Positions 24,656 to 35,927 are shown, numbered from the stretch's first letter. The stretch: DNA of 64,000 bases from Ryuthela nishihirai (GCA_038380435.1 JAWZYU010000020.1:38410307-38474306); one strand, 5' to 3'. Made by a program: numbers and translations. Notes: generated from the sequence alone by a model not told the origin.

Positions 24656-25427
24656 TTTATAGTTGCAGACCATTTCTCAAACTGCATAAATTATGTCAGC
24701 CAGCATTCTCTAAACTCGGAATGTACTTCACAGCGCTTCCAGAGGTTCTGGTCAGCATACCTTAATCTTATATGCCTTGTAATTCAGATGATGTAAAAAA
24801 AAATCCGTCCATATACTAATTGTTACGCAGTATGAACTCCATTAAACTAGAAAGCGAATATTTCAATGCTACCCTTTTCTTGGTAATCATGATATTATGC
24901 GTTTTACTTTGATGAGTGTAATTTAGCACCATATACTAATTGATACACATTTGTTTCAGAAGCTCGCGAAAAGCACTTTATTTTAGTACGTCATCCCTTT
25001 TTTTTTTCAATAATAAGTGCGATCATTCCAATATGCATGTTGAAGTGGTAACCAGAACTGTCATGGTTTTGGATGAATTCCTATGTGAACTATTGCTCAG
25101 AAGTTATCTTGCATGTCAAATGTTAGCCTACTAAGAAAAGCATTTAAAGATGTTTCCTAAATATGATCTTTTTCTCCTGTTAGTGACATCCACCGAATGA
25201 GCTCTTTTTCGTAATTACGTATTTTTCATAAATCGTAAATCAAAAGGTATAAATGTAATTTCAGAAGCAGTTTTTGAAGCTAAGTTACGTTGCTGAAATG
25301 CCTTTCAAGACTTATCGAAACTATTGCCATAGTTAAAAGGAATCGTCAAAATTTATGTTGCTATGAAATACACTCTTAAGAGTTGTCCTTTGGCCTTAAA
25401 ATTATTTCTTTATTCCATGCAATTGCG

Positions 25428-25738
25428 GCTGGGTGAGAGTTGGCTCAATCAGTATTCCTAGGATTCCCACTGTGCACGCATTGAGATTTTTCTTCGCATA
25501 GATGAATCCTGACCATGCCCTCGGTTAGAAAAGGGTCATCGATGGGCTAGGAAAGGCCATCGACTGAAATGTAGAGCTGTGACACCATGTTCAGAACCAC
25601 GGGGTACACATTCAAGAACACGCTAGATGACCTGTTGGTTCTTTTCCTACCAACTCGGAGTCATTGGTGTCTTTGTGATCTAGCCAATTTAGCTCCTAGT
25701 GTGCATATAAACTCCACTCAGAGGTAAAGTAACTCAAC
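25428..25738 (+). mobile_element. SINE family 1, old diverged copy
   Basis: Recognisable from GGCTCAATCAGT, CGATGGGCTAGGAAAGGCC, CAAGAACACGCTAGATG and the terminal CTCAGAGGTAAAGTAACTCAACC. It has many substitutions and several deletions, including most of box B. The age is clearly greater than the copies near 36000-52500. Confidence 0.8.
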
Positions 25739-27082
25739 CAAAAACCACGTGTACTGATGCACGTATAATTAGTTCAACAAATAGCAGACAACAATTTTCT
25801 CCATTTTAACAAGTAGTGTCTGAAAGTATGAAATCAATTTGGCTGCAGACGTTAGAAAAATAGTATCAAATTCTCCTTAAGGTTTTCGAGGTTCTGTGAA
25901 ACATTGAAAGAAAATGAGCTCAATACTTTTTTTGTACGATATGAAAATCACGATACGAAGTTGTTCGTTAAAATGTGATGTAAATGTAACCACTCTAGAT
26001 GTACAGTAGATTTTAGATTACGTGTAATTAATCTCATTGAATCTGATTTAGCTTGGGACTATTTGAAAATAGACGTCTTGATGTCTTCTTTGGTCATCAA
26101 ATTTGTATTACAATTATGTACTTTGTAATTAACTTAATATTGCAATTATAATTATGTACTTTGGTACATAATTATGATTGAAGAGGTGTTTTAGGCTACT
26201 AATTTAATCAGTTTTAAAAAAAATGCATCTTTTCAGAACTTCCCAAAATAAATACTTAATAAAATTACCAAAAAATTTTGACAAAATTCACAAATTTTTC
26301 TCTTTCACCATGTGCAAGGAGATATGTCCTGTTGCGTCAGAAAAATCTAGGAAGTGTAATGTTTTGATTGTTTTAAAATTTTGTGGAGGAAAATATAAAA
26401 TATTGAAGAATACGAAAGTGATGGTTCCTTCTGTCCTCTGCGTTCTAACTGTATATATGTTTTGCGTAAGGAAGCTTGACTCTTGCCTTTGAAACCGGTG
26501 ACTGGATTTGTTTTTATATGATCTGGCTTATTGTATGTGCCACCAAATGTAACGTATCCACTTATTTTGAGCTAGTGAGACCAAAACCTGTTCCGTTTTG
26601 GCGTCACTAGTATTGTTTGTTAACCTTATGTATCATTAATTCCGCTCAATTCTATAACGATACAATTTTTTCCCAACTCGAAGAAAGTTCTTACTTTGGT
26701 GATTATAATCAGTGGTTACTATTTCTTTGTGGTTACTCACCAGTGGTTACGATTTTTTTGTAAATCTTCATATTTATCAACAGTAATAACGGTGAAGCTG
26801 TTAATATTTTTAACCATGCGTGATAGGTATTGGAAGTTGTCACTGCTATCTTTAAACCGGTATATCATCAATACGGAATATGATCTCTGTTACTAAGTTT
26901 TGAAATTCGATTTCATGTTGCTTACCCTATTCATTATACCTTTAGTACAGCAACTTTTAGAATCTAAGGAACGCATTTGTTTATTCAAGTAAATAAACAG
27001 AAGGGCTATTTTAAATTTGTACTGTGCTAAAAACAAAGGATAAAACTCAAAACACCCTTCAGTTTGCACAGTTATTACATCC
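25739..27082. other. AT-rich intergenic DNA
   Basis: No gene, repeat or RNA recognised. The 89-codon frame at 26223-26492 matches nothing I know and is likely chance. Confidence 0.55.
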
Positions 27083-27310
27083 AGGGTCGGATCTTAAAAA
27101 AATGGGGATATTGGATTGAACCGCAAAAAATATAAGACCAAGTTAACCGGATTGTCATTCCAGTATTTTCTCCATTTTAATGGGTTTTAAAAATTTCTCG
27201 AAAAATGCGTGAATTCTATTGATTGCTGTAACATAAGTTTAATATTTTTTCATCTCCATTCCGGTTACTAGCAGTAGACCTTGACTCCCCCCCCCCCCAG
27301 AACATGGCAT
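27083..27310. mobile_element. hAT-like MITE, G-run family (second copy, one end clear)
   Basis: It starts with CAGGGTCGGATCTTAAAAAA, similar to the reverse complement of the right end of the element at 24384. It shares an interior phrase related to CTCGAAAAATGCGTGAA...TAAGTTTAATA and contains an 11-base C run near 27288. The right end is not clear. Confidence 0.55.
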
Positions 27311-28331
27311 GGTTATATCGTTTAGGCCCTTTTGAACTACTAATTTGTTGTTTGTTCATGGTTAATAAAACTAAATAGTTTTTTTTTTCTTCTCGAATAA
27401 AAGTGCCGTAATGTTCAGAACTGATGATAATTATATTGAGAGTATTCTTAAACATATAATTTAGAATACGTTTCGTCGAATATAATCATTAATATGTCGA
27501 GCAAATAACTAGAAGTTAAATTCGGATTCAAAAGGTGCAAAAATTGAGATTTTGTTCGCTCTCGGTGAAAATGATAATATAAATGGTCTTGGAAAGACTG
27601 TCTTGCATTGTAGCGGAACCTTGAGCCATACTTTCACTGCACCTAAATATTGCGCTTGATTCCTGACTGCAAACTTTCATTTGCTCATAAGAGTTGTCGA
27701 ACGAGTTGCTTTCTCTAATACTGTCCAAGCATTGGAGCATCTGTTCAGCAAATTTATTGTGCGAAAAAAAATCGAAAAAATGCTCAAAAGAAAGTAACTT
27801 GTTGAAGAGTGATCTTTATTAGGCTCGCGTTTTTTTTTGTAATCATACCTGAAAAGAGAAAAATGCTTGAGGGGGGGGGGGGGGGACTCTTTGAAACAAT
27901 AAGTTGTCAGTGGTTAGGAACCGATTTCGTATATTTATGTATAATGTGAAATATTGGTTGCATTATTTTCCATTCACGTGTACATATGGAATTAAAAAGT
28001 AGTTAAAAGTCGATGGTAGAAATGGAAATACCTACTATCCTAGAAAATAGCATGATTAGCTATGGGATGATAATTGATATATATATTCGTAACTGAGCTG
28101 TGTTAAGGAATATATGTGCTAATGTGATATTTATTTTTTCATAGTCGCCTACGTTGTTCCTTGGATTACTGCGCACAACTCAGTTAATAAATAACTATCG
28201 GTGGCCTTGAATTCTATTGATTGCTCTAAGAATATGCACATTTGTGTATATTACATGTGTTTGTTAATACATACTCTGGATGCAAGAGGTTGCACTAGAA
28301 TAACCATGTATTAATGGATAATTTGGTAAAC
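27311..28331. other. AT-rich intergenic DNA
   Basis: No gene was recognised. A ~15-base G run lies at about 27870. Confidence 0.5.
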
Positions 28332-28623
28332 TAGGGTGACCAGACGTCCCGTTTTTTCGTGAAGTATCCTCGTTGAATTATTAACACATCTCCCATTTTC
28401 GTTAACTATTGCGATTGTTTACAGGCACAATATTTGTTTTTGGAGAAAATGATGTTTATCAATAATATATATTTACCACTTCTTAATAATAAGCTTAATA
28501 TGTTTTATACTGTAAAGTATAAAGTATTTTATACAAATGAACATTTTTTAAGCACGTAGAGCGTTCTACTTTTTTAAGGATAAACTCAAAATGTCCCGTA
28601 ATTTTTGAAAATCTGGTCACCTA
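28332..28623. mobile_element. Inverted-repeat DNA transposon relic, 292 bp
   Basis: The left end TAGGGTGACCAGACGTCCCG pairs with the right end CGGGAC...CTGGTCACCTA (reading on + the right end is GTCCCG...CTGGTCACCTA). The left end resembles hAT-type termini seen widely in animals. No target-site duplication was found and it has no coding capacity. Confidence 0.6.
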
Positions 28624-29103
28624 TGCTGAAGAGTCATTTTTAATGGTAAACAAATGGAGTCTTTTTTTTTATGTTCTTATCATGACTATAAGAAGGCGCT
28701 TCATATTCATCTTTCACAAAGTAGAGATTGTAAAGATAAAAAAGCTCATCTCTTGATATGGTGGTTAAATGTTCAACCGTTTCAATCATGTTGTATGACA
28801 ATTAGGACATCCAATGTTTTCATGAGCTTATGTGGAGGCCAAGTCACCCTGTAACAGGTCGAACATCCTCGTAAAATGTGTGTACATATTGTCACCTTTT
28901 ATGTTTCGTGGTGTAACACCAACATGTTACAGTGGTGTTGAGTTTATGAAACATTTTATAAGTTTGAGTATACTTTGTCTACAACTGTAAGTATGAACGG
29001 TTAATAAAAAAGTGTCTTTTACATGTGCTTGTTCTTGGTCATAATTTGTTGCTGTTTTTGCACACTTTCTGCGATAAAATAATTTTTGTTAATTTTGGTA
29101 TAG

Positions 29104-29296
29104 TTATGGCCGAGTGGTTAGCACGCTTGGCTACTGATCTAAGGGACCTGGGTTCGAGCCCCGGGTAAGGCATGGCTGTTTGTGTCGTTTTTCTGCTGAG
29201 GTCTTGCCATCCTCACAGACCTTCTACTATGGCATATAAACTGACAGACTCCTGTCCGACCTCTGTGGCCAAGCAGCTGCTTGAGGGGGTATTTTT
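29104..29296 (+). mobile_element. SINE family 2, full length
   Basis: tRNA-like head with box A TGGCCGAGTGGTTAGCACG, an anticodon arm CTTGG/CTAAG with an 8-base loop, and box B GGTTCGAGCCC. The body includes TCTGCTGAGGTC and the AAGCAGCTGCTT palindrome followed by GAGGGGGTATTTTT. This is the cleanest head in the window. The loop holds TGA, suggesting a serine-type tRNA ancestor, but the extra loop base makes that uncertain. Confidence 0.92.
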
Positions 29297-29397
29297 TTTA
29301 TATGGTTATTTTTTAGTTATACAATACCATTTAAAAATTTAATTCTACTCGAACTATACAGTTTTACGTATCCTTTTTTTTATCATATATAATTTTT

Positions 29398-29597
29398 GTA
29401 GTGGTTAGCGCGCTTGGCTACTGATCTACGGGACCTGGGTTCGAGCCCCAGATAAGGCATTGCTGTTTGTGTCGTTTTTCTGCTGAGGTCCTGCCATCCT
29501 CTCAGATCTTCTACTGTGGCATATAAACTGACAGGCTCCTGTCAGACCTCTGTGGCAAGCAGCTGCTTGAGGGGGTATTTATTTATTTTATTTTTAT
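29398..29597 (+). mobile_element. SINE family 2, second tandem-oriented copy
   Basis: Same family and orientation as the copy ~100 bp upstream. The head starts at GTAGTGGTTAGCGCG, losing the first bases of box A, and the tail is TATTTATTTATTTTAT. Two same-strand copies this close could be separate insertions or a local duplication. Confidence 0.92.
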
Positions 29598-29873
29598 ACA
29601 CTTTACTCACTTCTTGTTGAACCATGTCATGAAATGTGATTCACATACTTTGTAGGGGTAACATCTAGTGCTTTATGGTGAAACTAGATACTCAGCCAGT
29701 AGCTAGAACTCTATATATTAAGGTGGCAAATGTCACCGGCAGGGCCGAAAGGGTTGAGGAGTGTTCCATATATTTTTTCTAAAGACGTGATTAAAATTTT
29801 CACTGAGCAACCGAATGAAAATTTTAATAAGAAAGTTGAAAATTTAATGTTTTTTATATCATCTATCTATATA
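29598..29873. other. Short intergenic segment
   Basis: No feature recognised; the 82-codon frame starting at 29730 has no recognised homology. Confidence 0.5.
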
Positions 29874-30116
29874 CACTGCTTCCATAAATTAAGGAAAAAT
29901 GAGAAAAATCGCGATAATTCGTCAAAAAATTATGCGATCCTCACCAAACATGTTCATATAATCAGCAATGCCAAGTGAGCATATCGTATGCAAATTAGTT
30001 TTGGTCGCGTCAATTTGCGTAATCGGATAGCGACATAAAAATGGGTGTTTTGGAGTGAACCGTTATTTTATGTTGTAAATGTGAGTAAAAAAAATTGAAA
30101 TAGCCATTTTGTAGGA

Positions 30117-31190
30117 ATGACCTCGAGACATTTGCCAAATGAACTGCGAGGGAGAGCTATTGGCTGGCTCGAAACAGGCAAAAGTCAGACGTGGCACGAT
30201 GGCTGAATGTGTGTCCTGTGGTCCATAGAAATAATACTCCCTCAAGCAGCTGCTTACCACAGAGGTCTGAGAGGATGGCAGGCCCTCAGAAAAATGCACA
30301 AACAGCCATGCACTGGAATCAATTTCTTAGCACGCATACCGCATCTCTGAGGTTTAACCGAGGAAGGGCTAGAGTTACGACCGCTGTACAAGACCGATAT
30401 CTGCGATGAACAACACGAAGGAGCAGGACGTTTACTCCCTCTCAGCTACGATCCTCTTGCAGCAGCCACTGGGAGGATTGTATCAGCTTCTACTGTGTTT
30501 AGAAAGCTTCATGAGGGAGGTCTGTACGCTTGAAGTCCAAAAATTTGCATACCCCTCACGTCACGTCACAGGAGAGAGTGATTGAATTGGGCACGCATGT
30601 TAATTGGACATTAGAGCAATGGAGGTCTGTACTCTTCACAGATGAGTCCAGATATTGCTTGCCGAGTGATTCCGGACATTGTTTGATATGGAGAGAATGA
30701 GGTACTCGCTATCATCCCACTAACATCCGTCAATGAAACAGTTACAGCAGAGGTAGCATTTCGGTGGAAGCACATATCTCTGTTTTGACGAGTGGGAACC
30801 TCAATGCTCAAAGGTATAGAGGTGACATCCTGGGCTCTTATGTGCATCCTCACGCTGGTGCGATAGGTGAAGCATTCATCTTACAAGACGATAACGCTCG
30901 TCCAACACAGAGCTCTACTAGTGGAACAATATCTTCAAGAGGAGACCATTATGCGCATGGAGTGGCCAGCTCGATCTTCCGAACTAAATCTGATTGAGCA
31001 TGTGTGGGATGCTCTAGGGAGACGTGTTGCTGCCCTCAACCCGCCACCTGAAACAAAGGGGAAGCTTGTTACTGCTTTAAAGGAACAATGGTCTTTACTC
31101 CCTACTGAGCTGATTCACAACATCATAAACAGCATGGAACATCGCTGTCGTGCCTGCATTGCTGTAAGTAGTGACCACACTCCTTATTAA
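30117..31190 (+). pseudogene. Tc1-like transposase, frameshifted
   Basis: Recognisable parts include an N-terminal segment, FTDESRY (first catalytic D region) near 30640, ILQDDNARP (second D) near 30880, and ARSSELNLIEHVWDALGRR (third acidic residue, E) near 30975. The frame changes between the second and third motifs; the last part is open to TAA at 31188. Stops and frameshifts throughout, plus a SINE fragment in the N-terminal third, make it dead. Ends match the cut-and-paste IS630/Tc1 DD34E group. Confidence 0.88.
30231..30315 (-). mobile_element. SINE family 2 fragment inside the Tc1-like element
   Basis: CTCCCTCAAGCAGCTGCTTA...CACAGAGGTCTGAGAGGATG and GCACAAACAGCCATGC are pieces of the family read on the minus strand, with an internal deletion. 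It postdates the transposon insertion. Confidence 0.8.
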
Positions 31191-31397
31191 AGAATTGCAT
31201 TCTGACACCTCATTTTTAGACAAGTTCCTGTGATTTTTAGACGAAAAATGTTTCTAGTGTAAATATTTTTATACCATTCTGAAACTATCATTGTAATTCA
31301 TGTTTTCATCATATTTCATTAAAATCATTCATACAGTTTTTTTTGTTTATCATAATTTTTCCGAGTTTTCCTTAATTTACGGAAACCCATGTATATA

Positions 31398-31976
31398 CAG
31401 GGTGATTCAAAATTTATCCTTCAAATTTCGTGGGGAGGTAGGGAATACGTCAGGAAACCGATTTCACATAGGAAAGTATGTACGCATGCGTATGTAGAGG
31501 GCGCTGTGTATACCCAACCAGTATACAGCTCGCCCGACCACTCCCGCTGTCATCAGTGTACGAGCTGACTTACTAGTGATAAGATGAATCGTTTTACGCC
31601 ATGTGTACCATACCATGTGTACGAGACCCCCGTCGACAGTGAAATGGACCTGGTTGCATGAATAGTGGCCGCCGCAGGCATTGTCCGTGATATGCCAGGC
31701 GTTTTTGAAAATGTTCGGCGGTCAATGCAACGGCGCTGTGAATCCTGTGTCTGTGTAAATGGTCGCAATTTTGAGCACCACTGTGAACCTGTACTTTACC
31801 TTGTTGGAATAAAAGTCACATTCGGTACCACTTAACTGTACTGTTTCCTTGTGTTCACTTGTCCATTTTGTTCATGTAGATGACGTTTGCGGACATACTT
31901 TCCTATGTGAAATCGGTTTCCTGACGTATTCCCTACCTCCCCACGAAATTTGAACGATAAATTTTGAATCACCCTG
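31398..31976 (+). mobile_element. Mariner-derived MITE with 84 bp inverted ends
   Basis: It begins CAGGGTGATTCAAAATTTAT and ends with its inverted copy. The first 84 bases match the last 84 with a single mismatch. TA dinucleotides flank (31396-31397, 31977-31978). The interior at about 31670-31780 still encodes the C terminus of a mariner-type transposase (MPGVFENVRRSMQRRCESC, then NGRNFEH), related to the C terminus of the element at 40778. It is an internal-deletion derivative that needs a transposase from elsewhere. Confidence 0.93.
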
Positions 31977-31978
31977 TA

Positions 31979-32303
31979 TGTAATAAAAGTATTCGATCAA
32001 ATTCATTCTACTTCCGAAATGGTAAAATAATAACTGATGACCCCTGTATAAATAGAGTACATTAATGATATGGTACTAAATATTGCATGACGTTTGCGTT
32101 ATTGGTAGTGTAAATTAAAAAGTGAACTGCCACTAGTGGCATAGCATTAGTATATTCTTATAGTTCTGAAGATGTAGACCAATATGAATCATTGCCTCAG
32201 GTAAGGCATATGTGGGGGAAAGGGGGCTGCTACTGGTCCTAAAAATATATGTGCTTTTAATTCCTTCATGCACGGATTGTTTTTATCTCATGAGAAAAAG
32301 GGA
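31979..32303. other. Short intergenic segment
   Basis: No feature recognised. Confidence 0.5.
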
Positions 32304-32700
32304 TGGGCGTGGCTCAGTTGATAGCGCACTAGACTCATAATCTGCAGTTTTCAGGTTCGAGTCTCACCTGGGCCAGCGTTTGAGGTTTAAAAGAAATAAA
32401 TACCTTAGGCAGCTGTTTTGCCACTTAGCTGTTGTAAAGCTGAGTCTGACAGGAGCCATCACAAAATTCCCACGTTCGGTCAGTAGGAGACACTTGATGG
32501 ACTTGGAAATGCCACCTTCAGTCGTATGGAACATTAAACCTTGGCCATCTGGAAAAGCCATACTCTCTGCACGTGAAAGAACATGCAAGATGGCCTTGAC
32601 GAAAGGCTATCATGTCTCCTAACAGTGGGTCGTTTCCCGCCTATCTTCTCTAAGTCCTTGTGACCTGGCCATTCAGCCCATTGTAGATGTGGCCTTGTGT
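32304..32700 (+). mobile_element. SINE family 1, old copy with embedded family 2 fragment
   Basis: The head GGCGTGGCTCAGTTGATAGC, ACTCATAATCTGCAG and GGTTCGAGTCTCACCTGGGCC is well kept, again with a CAT loop. At about 32390-32458 a piece of SINE family 2 (AAATAAATACC...GCAGCTG, TCTGACAGGAGCC, minus orientation) interrupts it. The core and the 3' part resume after it but the terminal CAGAGGT end is lost. Confidence 0.85.
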
Positions 32701-32702
32701 AA

Positions 32703-32766
32703 AATAATATAGTGCACAAATTTTCTCACATACATTATTCTAATAATGTTTGTGCACTATATTATT
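32703..32766. repeat. 18 bp perfect inverted repeat
   Basis: Arms 32703-32720 (AATAATATAGTGCACAAA) and 32749-32766 are exact reverse complements with a 28-base spacer that contains ATTATTCTAATAAT. It sits at the end of the Tc1-like relic and may include its terminal sequence. Confidence 0.9.
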
Positions 32767-33932
32767 AAAGCTATTAAGTTGAACTTCCTTTAGCCCGAAT
32801 TACAGCACGTATGCGGTTTGGCATAGATTCCACAAAGTGTTGGAGTGCCTTTACATCTACAGCATACCAGGCGTTCACCAGACTCCTTTAACTGACTCAG
32901 ATTTGACAGAACAGGACTTTACTCCCGGATATGTTTTTCTAACATGCCCCATACATTCTCAATGGGGTTCAGATCTGGGCTTTGTGATGTCCAGAGAAGA
33001 TGGTGAGAAGTCACTGTCATGCTCGCTGAACTACTGCTTAACACATGTTGCGTGATGGACAGCACCATTGTCGTCGTGAAGCCGACGTTACTTGCTGGAT
33101 AAAAAATCAACATTGCAGAATGGACTTGACTGGTAAAAATGTTCAGGTAATCCTTGGAAGACACCCGACCTTCAGCAATATCAGGGGACCCGTTCCATAC
33201 CAACAGAACATACCCCCCCCCCCCCCCCCCCCACCATGACACCACTTCCAGAACCTTGAGTTGTGTTTACAAGGCAAGCTGGGTCCATTGCTTCATGGGG
33301 CTCCCGTCGAACTCTCTGCCTACCGTCAGTACAGAACAAGATGTACCGCGACTCGTTGGACCACATGACTTTTATCTAGTCTTGTAGTGTCCAGTCACTG
33401 TATTCCTGACACCACTGTAGAAGAACTTTCCGGTTCTTCGCAGAAATTAGTGGTTTCCGATAGGCATGCGACTGCTAATACTAATCATCTTCAATTCTCT
33501 GTGTATAGTTCGCTGAGATATGGGTCGAGAACAGCCATCACTGAATACTTCAGTCAATTGCTGCACACAGGAAGTCCTGATTCTCCGTACAAGCCTCAGA
33601 CGACGGAGATTTAATTCCTGACAGATTGTCGCGCCACACTTACGTCTCTTAGACAAGCATGTGGGCTATTTTTCCACTGATTTAAAACCCGAGATATCTC
33701 AACTTTTGAGAAACCAGTCGGCTCTGCTGTTTTTAAAATCGTCGCTCCAGCCAGACGGGCACCCATTATAAGCCCTTTATCTAACTCTGAAAGATTCTTT
33801 ATTTTTCTCATTGGGAACAACACTAGTGATGATTACTGACCAGCAGCAGCCTTAAATAGTTGCCTAGATCATGTGATCACGTATTTTGATATTATTAACC
33901 AATGCAAACAAAATGCAGTGTCATTTTAATTT
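32713..33932 (-). mobile_element. Tc1-like transposon relic
   Basis: The minus-strand transposase remnant lies between AT-rich ends that match only weakly as inverted repeats (left from about 32713, right to about 33932), so the limits are approximate. A 20-base C run (33213-33232) interrupts the gene. Confidence 0.75.
32772..33823 (-). pseudogene. Tc1-like transposase, heavily broken
   Basis: Read on the minus strand: an N-terminal helix-turn-helix segment LSELDKGLIMGARLAGATI (33611-33823), MWSNESRY at the first catalytic region, VRREPHEAMDPAC, a G-rich run where the family has W-G-C/F near the second strand, FTTTMVLSITQHVL near the second D, and SPDLNPIENVWGMLEKH (third E). The terminal LCGIYAKP/HFVESMPNR segment reaches about 32772. 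There are several frameshifts and stops. Confidence 0.85.
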
Positions 33933-34894
33933 TTTTTGCTGATACTTCAGACTAAGATATCTGCAACAACTTAAGGCCTTATAAAAGGGTAAAATTTGTT
34001 GAGAATCGTTAGTCTTGTGTTTTGCCAATTGTCTTTTTATAAAATAACTTCCTGACAAATACCAACACTTTTTGCATGACAAAGTTCATTATTCGCAGGA
34101 ACATTAGTCCTGTGGAAATGTGGCTAAATATAAAATTGTTCGAACCTTTGAGGTATGATAAGAGTTTGTATAGATAAACTACATTGAAAAACGTACTCAA
34201 TATTAGAATACTATTCAGTACTTTAAAAATAGATGAAAAACTTGAGTTCTTGCTGCGAGTGGATCGGAACGTATAAGAAACAGCGAGGAAAAGCGTAAAG
34301 AGCTCCCTCTTGCGGCAAATCTCACTTGAGGGCTCAAACAATTATGCAGAAGATATTCAGGTATTCGCATAAAACATCTAATATATGTAGCCGATTGTGA
34401 GCGATTGACAACTGACAGTAGATCACGCTAATTCGAACTATGGCGTAGAAATGGTAGAGCTCTCAAAATTTGTACCGAGGGGTAATTCGCGTCATAGATC
34501 TCGGGAAAAATCCGAAATTTGATCTCCGACGTCTTCTACAAGGTCAAACGGAGGTCACGTAGAGGTCAAATCGTGATCTATGAGTGCTAGAAATGTGAAA
34601 TTGATGTCTGGGAGTCCTTCGAGGTCAAATTTAGATTACTGGTGCTAGAGAGGGAAAAATTGGTTCGTAGATCAGTTAGTTTCCCGAGACTTCTTTACTA
34701 CCGTAAAACGACACTTATTTTATCACTTCCGCACATACACCAAGGAAAAACCTTTACACATTAATTTTAAATTTTTAACTGTTTTCTCTTGCTTTCAAAT
34801 CAATCGTTTTCCAATAATACATTTATTAAGTAATTACACTATGTGACGTACCTCTGGTGTCTCGTAATAAGCAATCACGCTTTCACTGTTGCAC
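33933..34894. other. Intergenic DNA with short repeated phrase
   Basis: No gene recognised. At about 34540-34630 the phrase GAGGTCAAA or GAGGTCAC recurs four times at irregular spacing, possibly a decayed repeat. Confidence 0.45.
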
Positions 34895-35034
34895 GTTCGG
34901 AAAACTCCTCGCCCTGCCCACGGTCAGTATGGGACACCGATAGGCTTGAAAAGGCCGCCGTCTGATGGGACGTTAAGCCGTGGCTCCGTGTACGGAAGAG
35001 CCATACCCTGTGCATGTTAAGGAACACACTGGAA
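34895..35034 (+). mobile_element. SINE family 1, left piece of a split copy
   Basis: The core (GGTCAGTATGGGACACC, GATGGGACGTTAAGCCGTGG, GTTAAGGAACACACTGGA) is 5'-truncated and interrupted at about 35034 by the Harbinger fragment. It resumes at about 35788. Confidence 0.88.
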
Positions 35035-35787
35035 GGCTATGTCCACACTTGTGGGCTTTCATTTTCAACTTCACTTTCAACTTTCGATTCCGCTTTTCAA
35101 CACCGAGTATTCTAGCGGATGCCTTAGATGGAATGCGTTGGACGCATGCCTTCAACTGTCTACACCTGTGCGTCAAAAAGTTTTCAATTTTTCACCAGTG
35201 TAGACGTAAAGTCGCAATGGACGTAACTGATGCTGCTATGTTAGCGAGTATAAGTGCTGCAATTTTAGTGCTGAAAAAAGTGAGAAAAAGACGTGAAAAA
35301 TACCGGCGATCGATATGGATAAAAGATTATTTTAAAACGCGGAATTTTGGAATAATGAGGGAATTGGAATTAAATGAAAACGTTCTTTTTAAGAACTTTA
35401 CGCGAATGTCTAGAACAAAATTCTGCGTGCTTTGGGGAATGGTGGAGCCGGAGATCGAACAAAAAAAAAATACTCGTTTCAGAGAAGCAATATCAGCTGA
35501 AGCGAAATTAGATACTTGGCTATCGGTGATTCATTCATCTCTCTGATTAATATTTAAACCTATAATCTGATGAATTATTTAAATTTAATAATTTTTATCT
35601 CTAATGAATTATTTAACCTACAATCTTCACAGGCTCAATAATTATAAAAACGGAACGAAACCTTCCAGACAAACTATGAAGTTGCCGGAATGTTGAACAA
35701 AAATCCACTACTGTGGAAGTACGTGCACTACTCCATACGTCACTGAAAACGGCGCCGTTCAACTGATTTGAGGCATGCCATTGCGCA
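35035..35787 (+). mobile_element. PIF/Harbinger-type fragment inserted in the SINE
   Basis: A ~750 bp segment interrupts an otherwise contiguous SINE. It holds the start of a HARBI1-type nuclease and then non-coding sequence. The left boundary reads AGGCTATGTCCACAC. A matching inverted right end and a 3 bp duplication could not be shown, so the exact limits are uncertain. It is internally deleted: the DDE catalytic part is absent. Confidence 0.75.
35217..35546 (+). pseudogene. HARBI1-like nuclease, N-terminal fragment
   Basis: A 109-residue open frame starting at the ATG. It has the family's N-terminal features: RRSIWIKDYFKTRN, a MRELELNEN stretch, FKNFTRMSRTKF (family F-x-N-F-x-R-M), LWGMVEPEI and RFREAISAEAKL. 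After that the family usually continues with an A-x-TLRYLATGDS motif. Here only TWLSVIHSSL in a shifted frame remains, indicating a small deletion. An ORF that extends upstream to 34980 is only SINE sequence in frame. Confidence 0.85.
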
Positions 35788-35927
35788 TGACCTTGACTGG
35801 AGGCTACCATGTCTCCCAACAGCCATTCCAATAGGTTCCCTCCCCAAACCTCTGAGTCTTCAGGGTCCTTGTGACCTGGCCATTTAGCCCATTGTGTGCA
35901 AAAAAAGGTGCCGCTCAGAGTAAAACA
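35788..35927 (+). mobile_element. SINE family 1, right piece of the split copy
   Basis: It continues from 35034: CCTTGACTGGAGGCTACCATG through GTGCCGCTCAGAGTAAAACA. The last 12 bases (35916-35927) form the left target-site duplication of the next SINE. Confidence 0.9.

Larger units (their letters stand above)
29874..31391 (+). mobile_element. Tc1-like transposon, inactive
   Basis: Inverted ends begin CACTGCTTCCATAAATTAAG at the left; the right end is a diverged inverted copy with CTTAATTTACGG. TA dinucleotides flank at 29872-29873 and 31392-31393. The interior carries a broken DDE transposase and a fragment of SINE family 2 (30231-30315). Confidence 0.88.

Noticed and set aside
29104..29160. 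Functional tRNA gene
   Set aside because: The acceptor stem does not close and the sequence continues into a SINE body; the anticodon loop has an extra base.
34980..35546. 188-codon ORF as one protein
   Set aside because: Its first ~20 residues are SINE sequence and the next ~60 are non-coding insert sequence; only the part from 35217 has HARBI1-type similarity.
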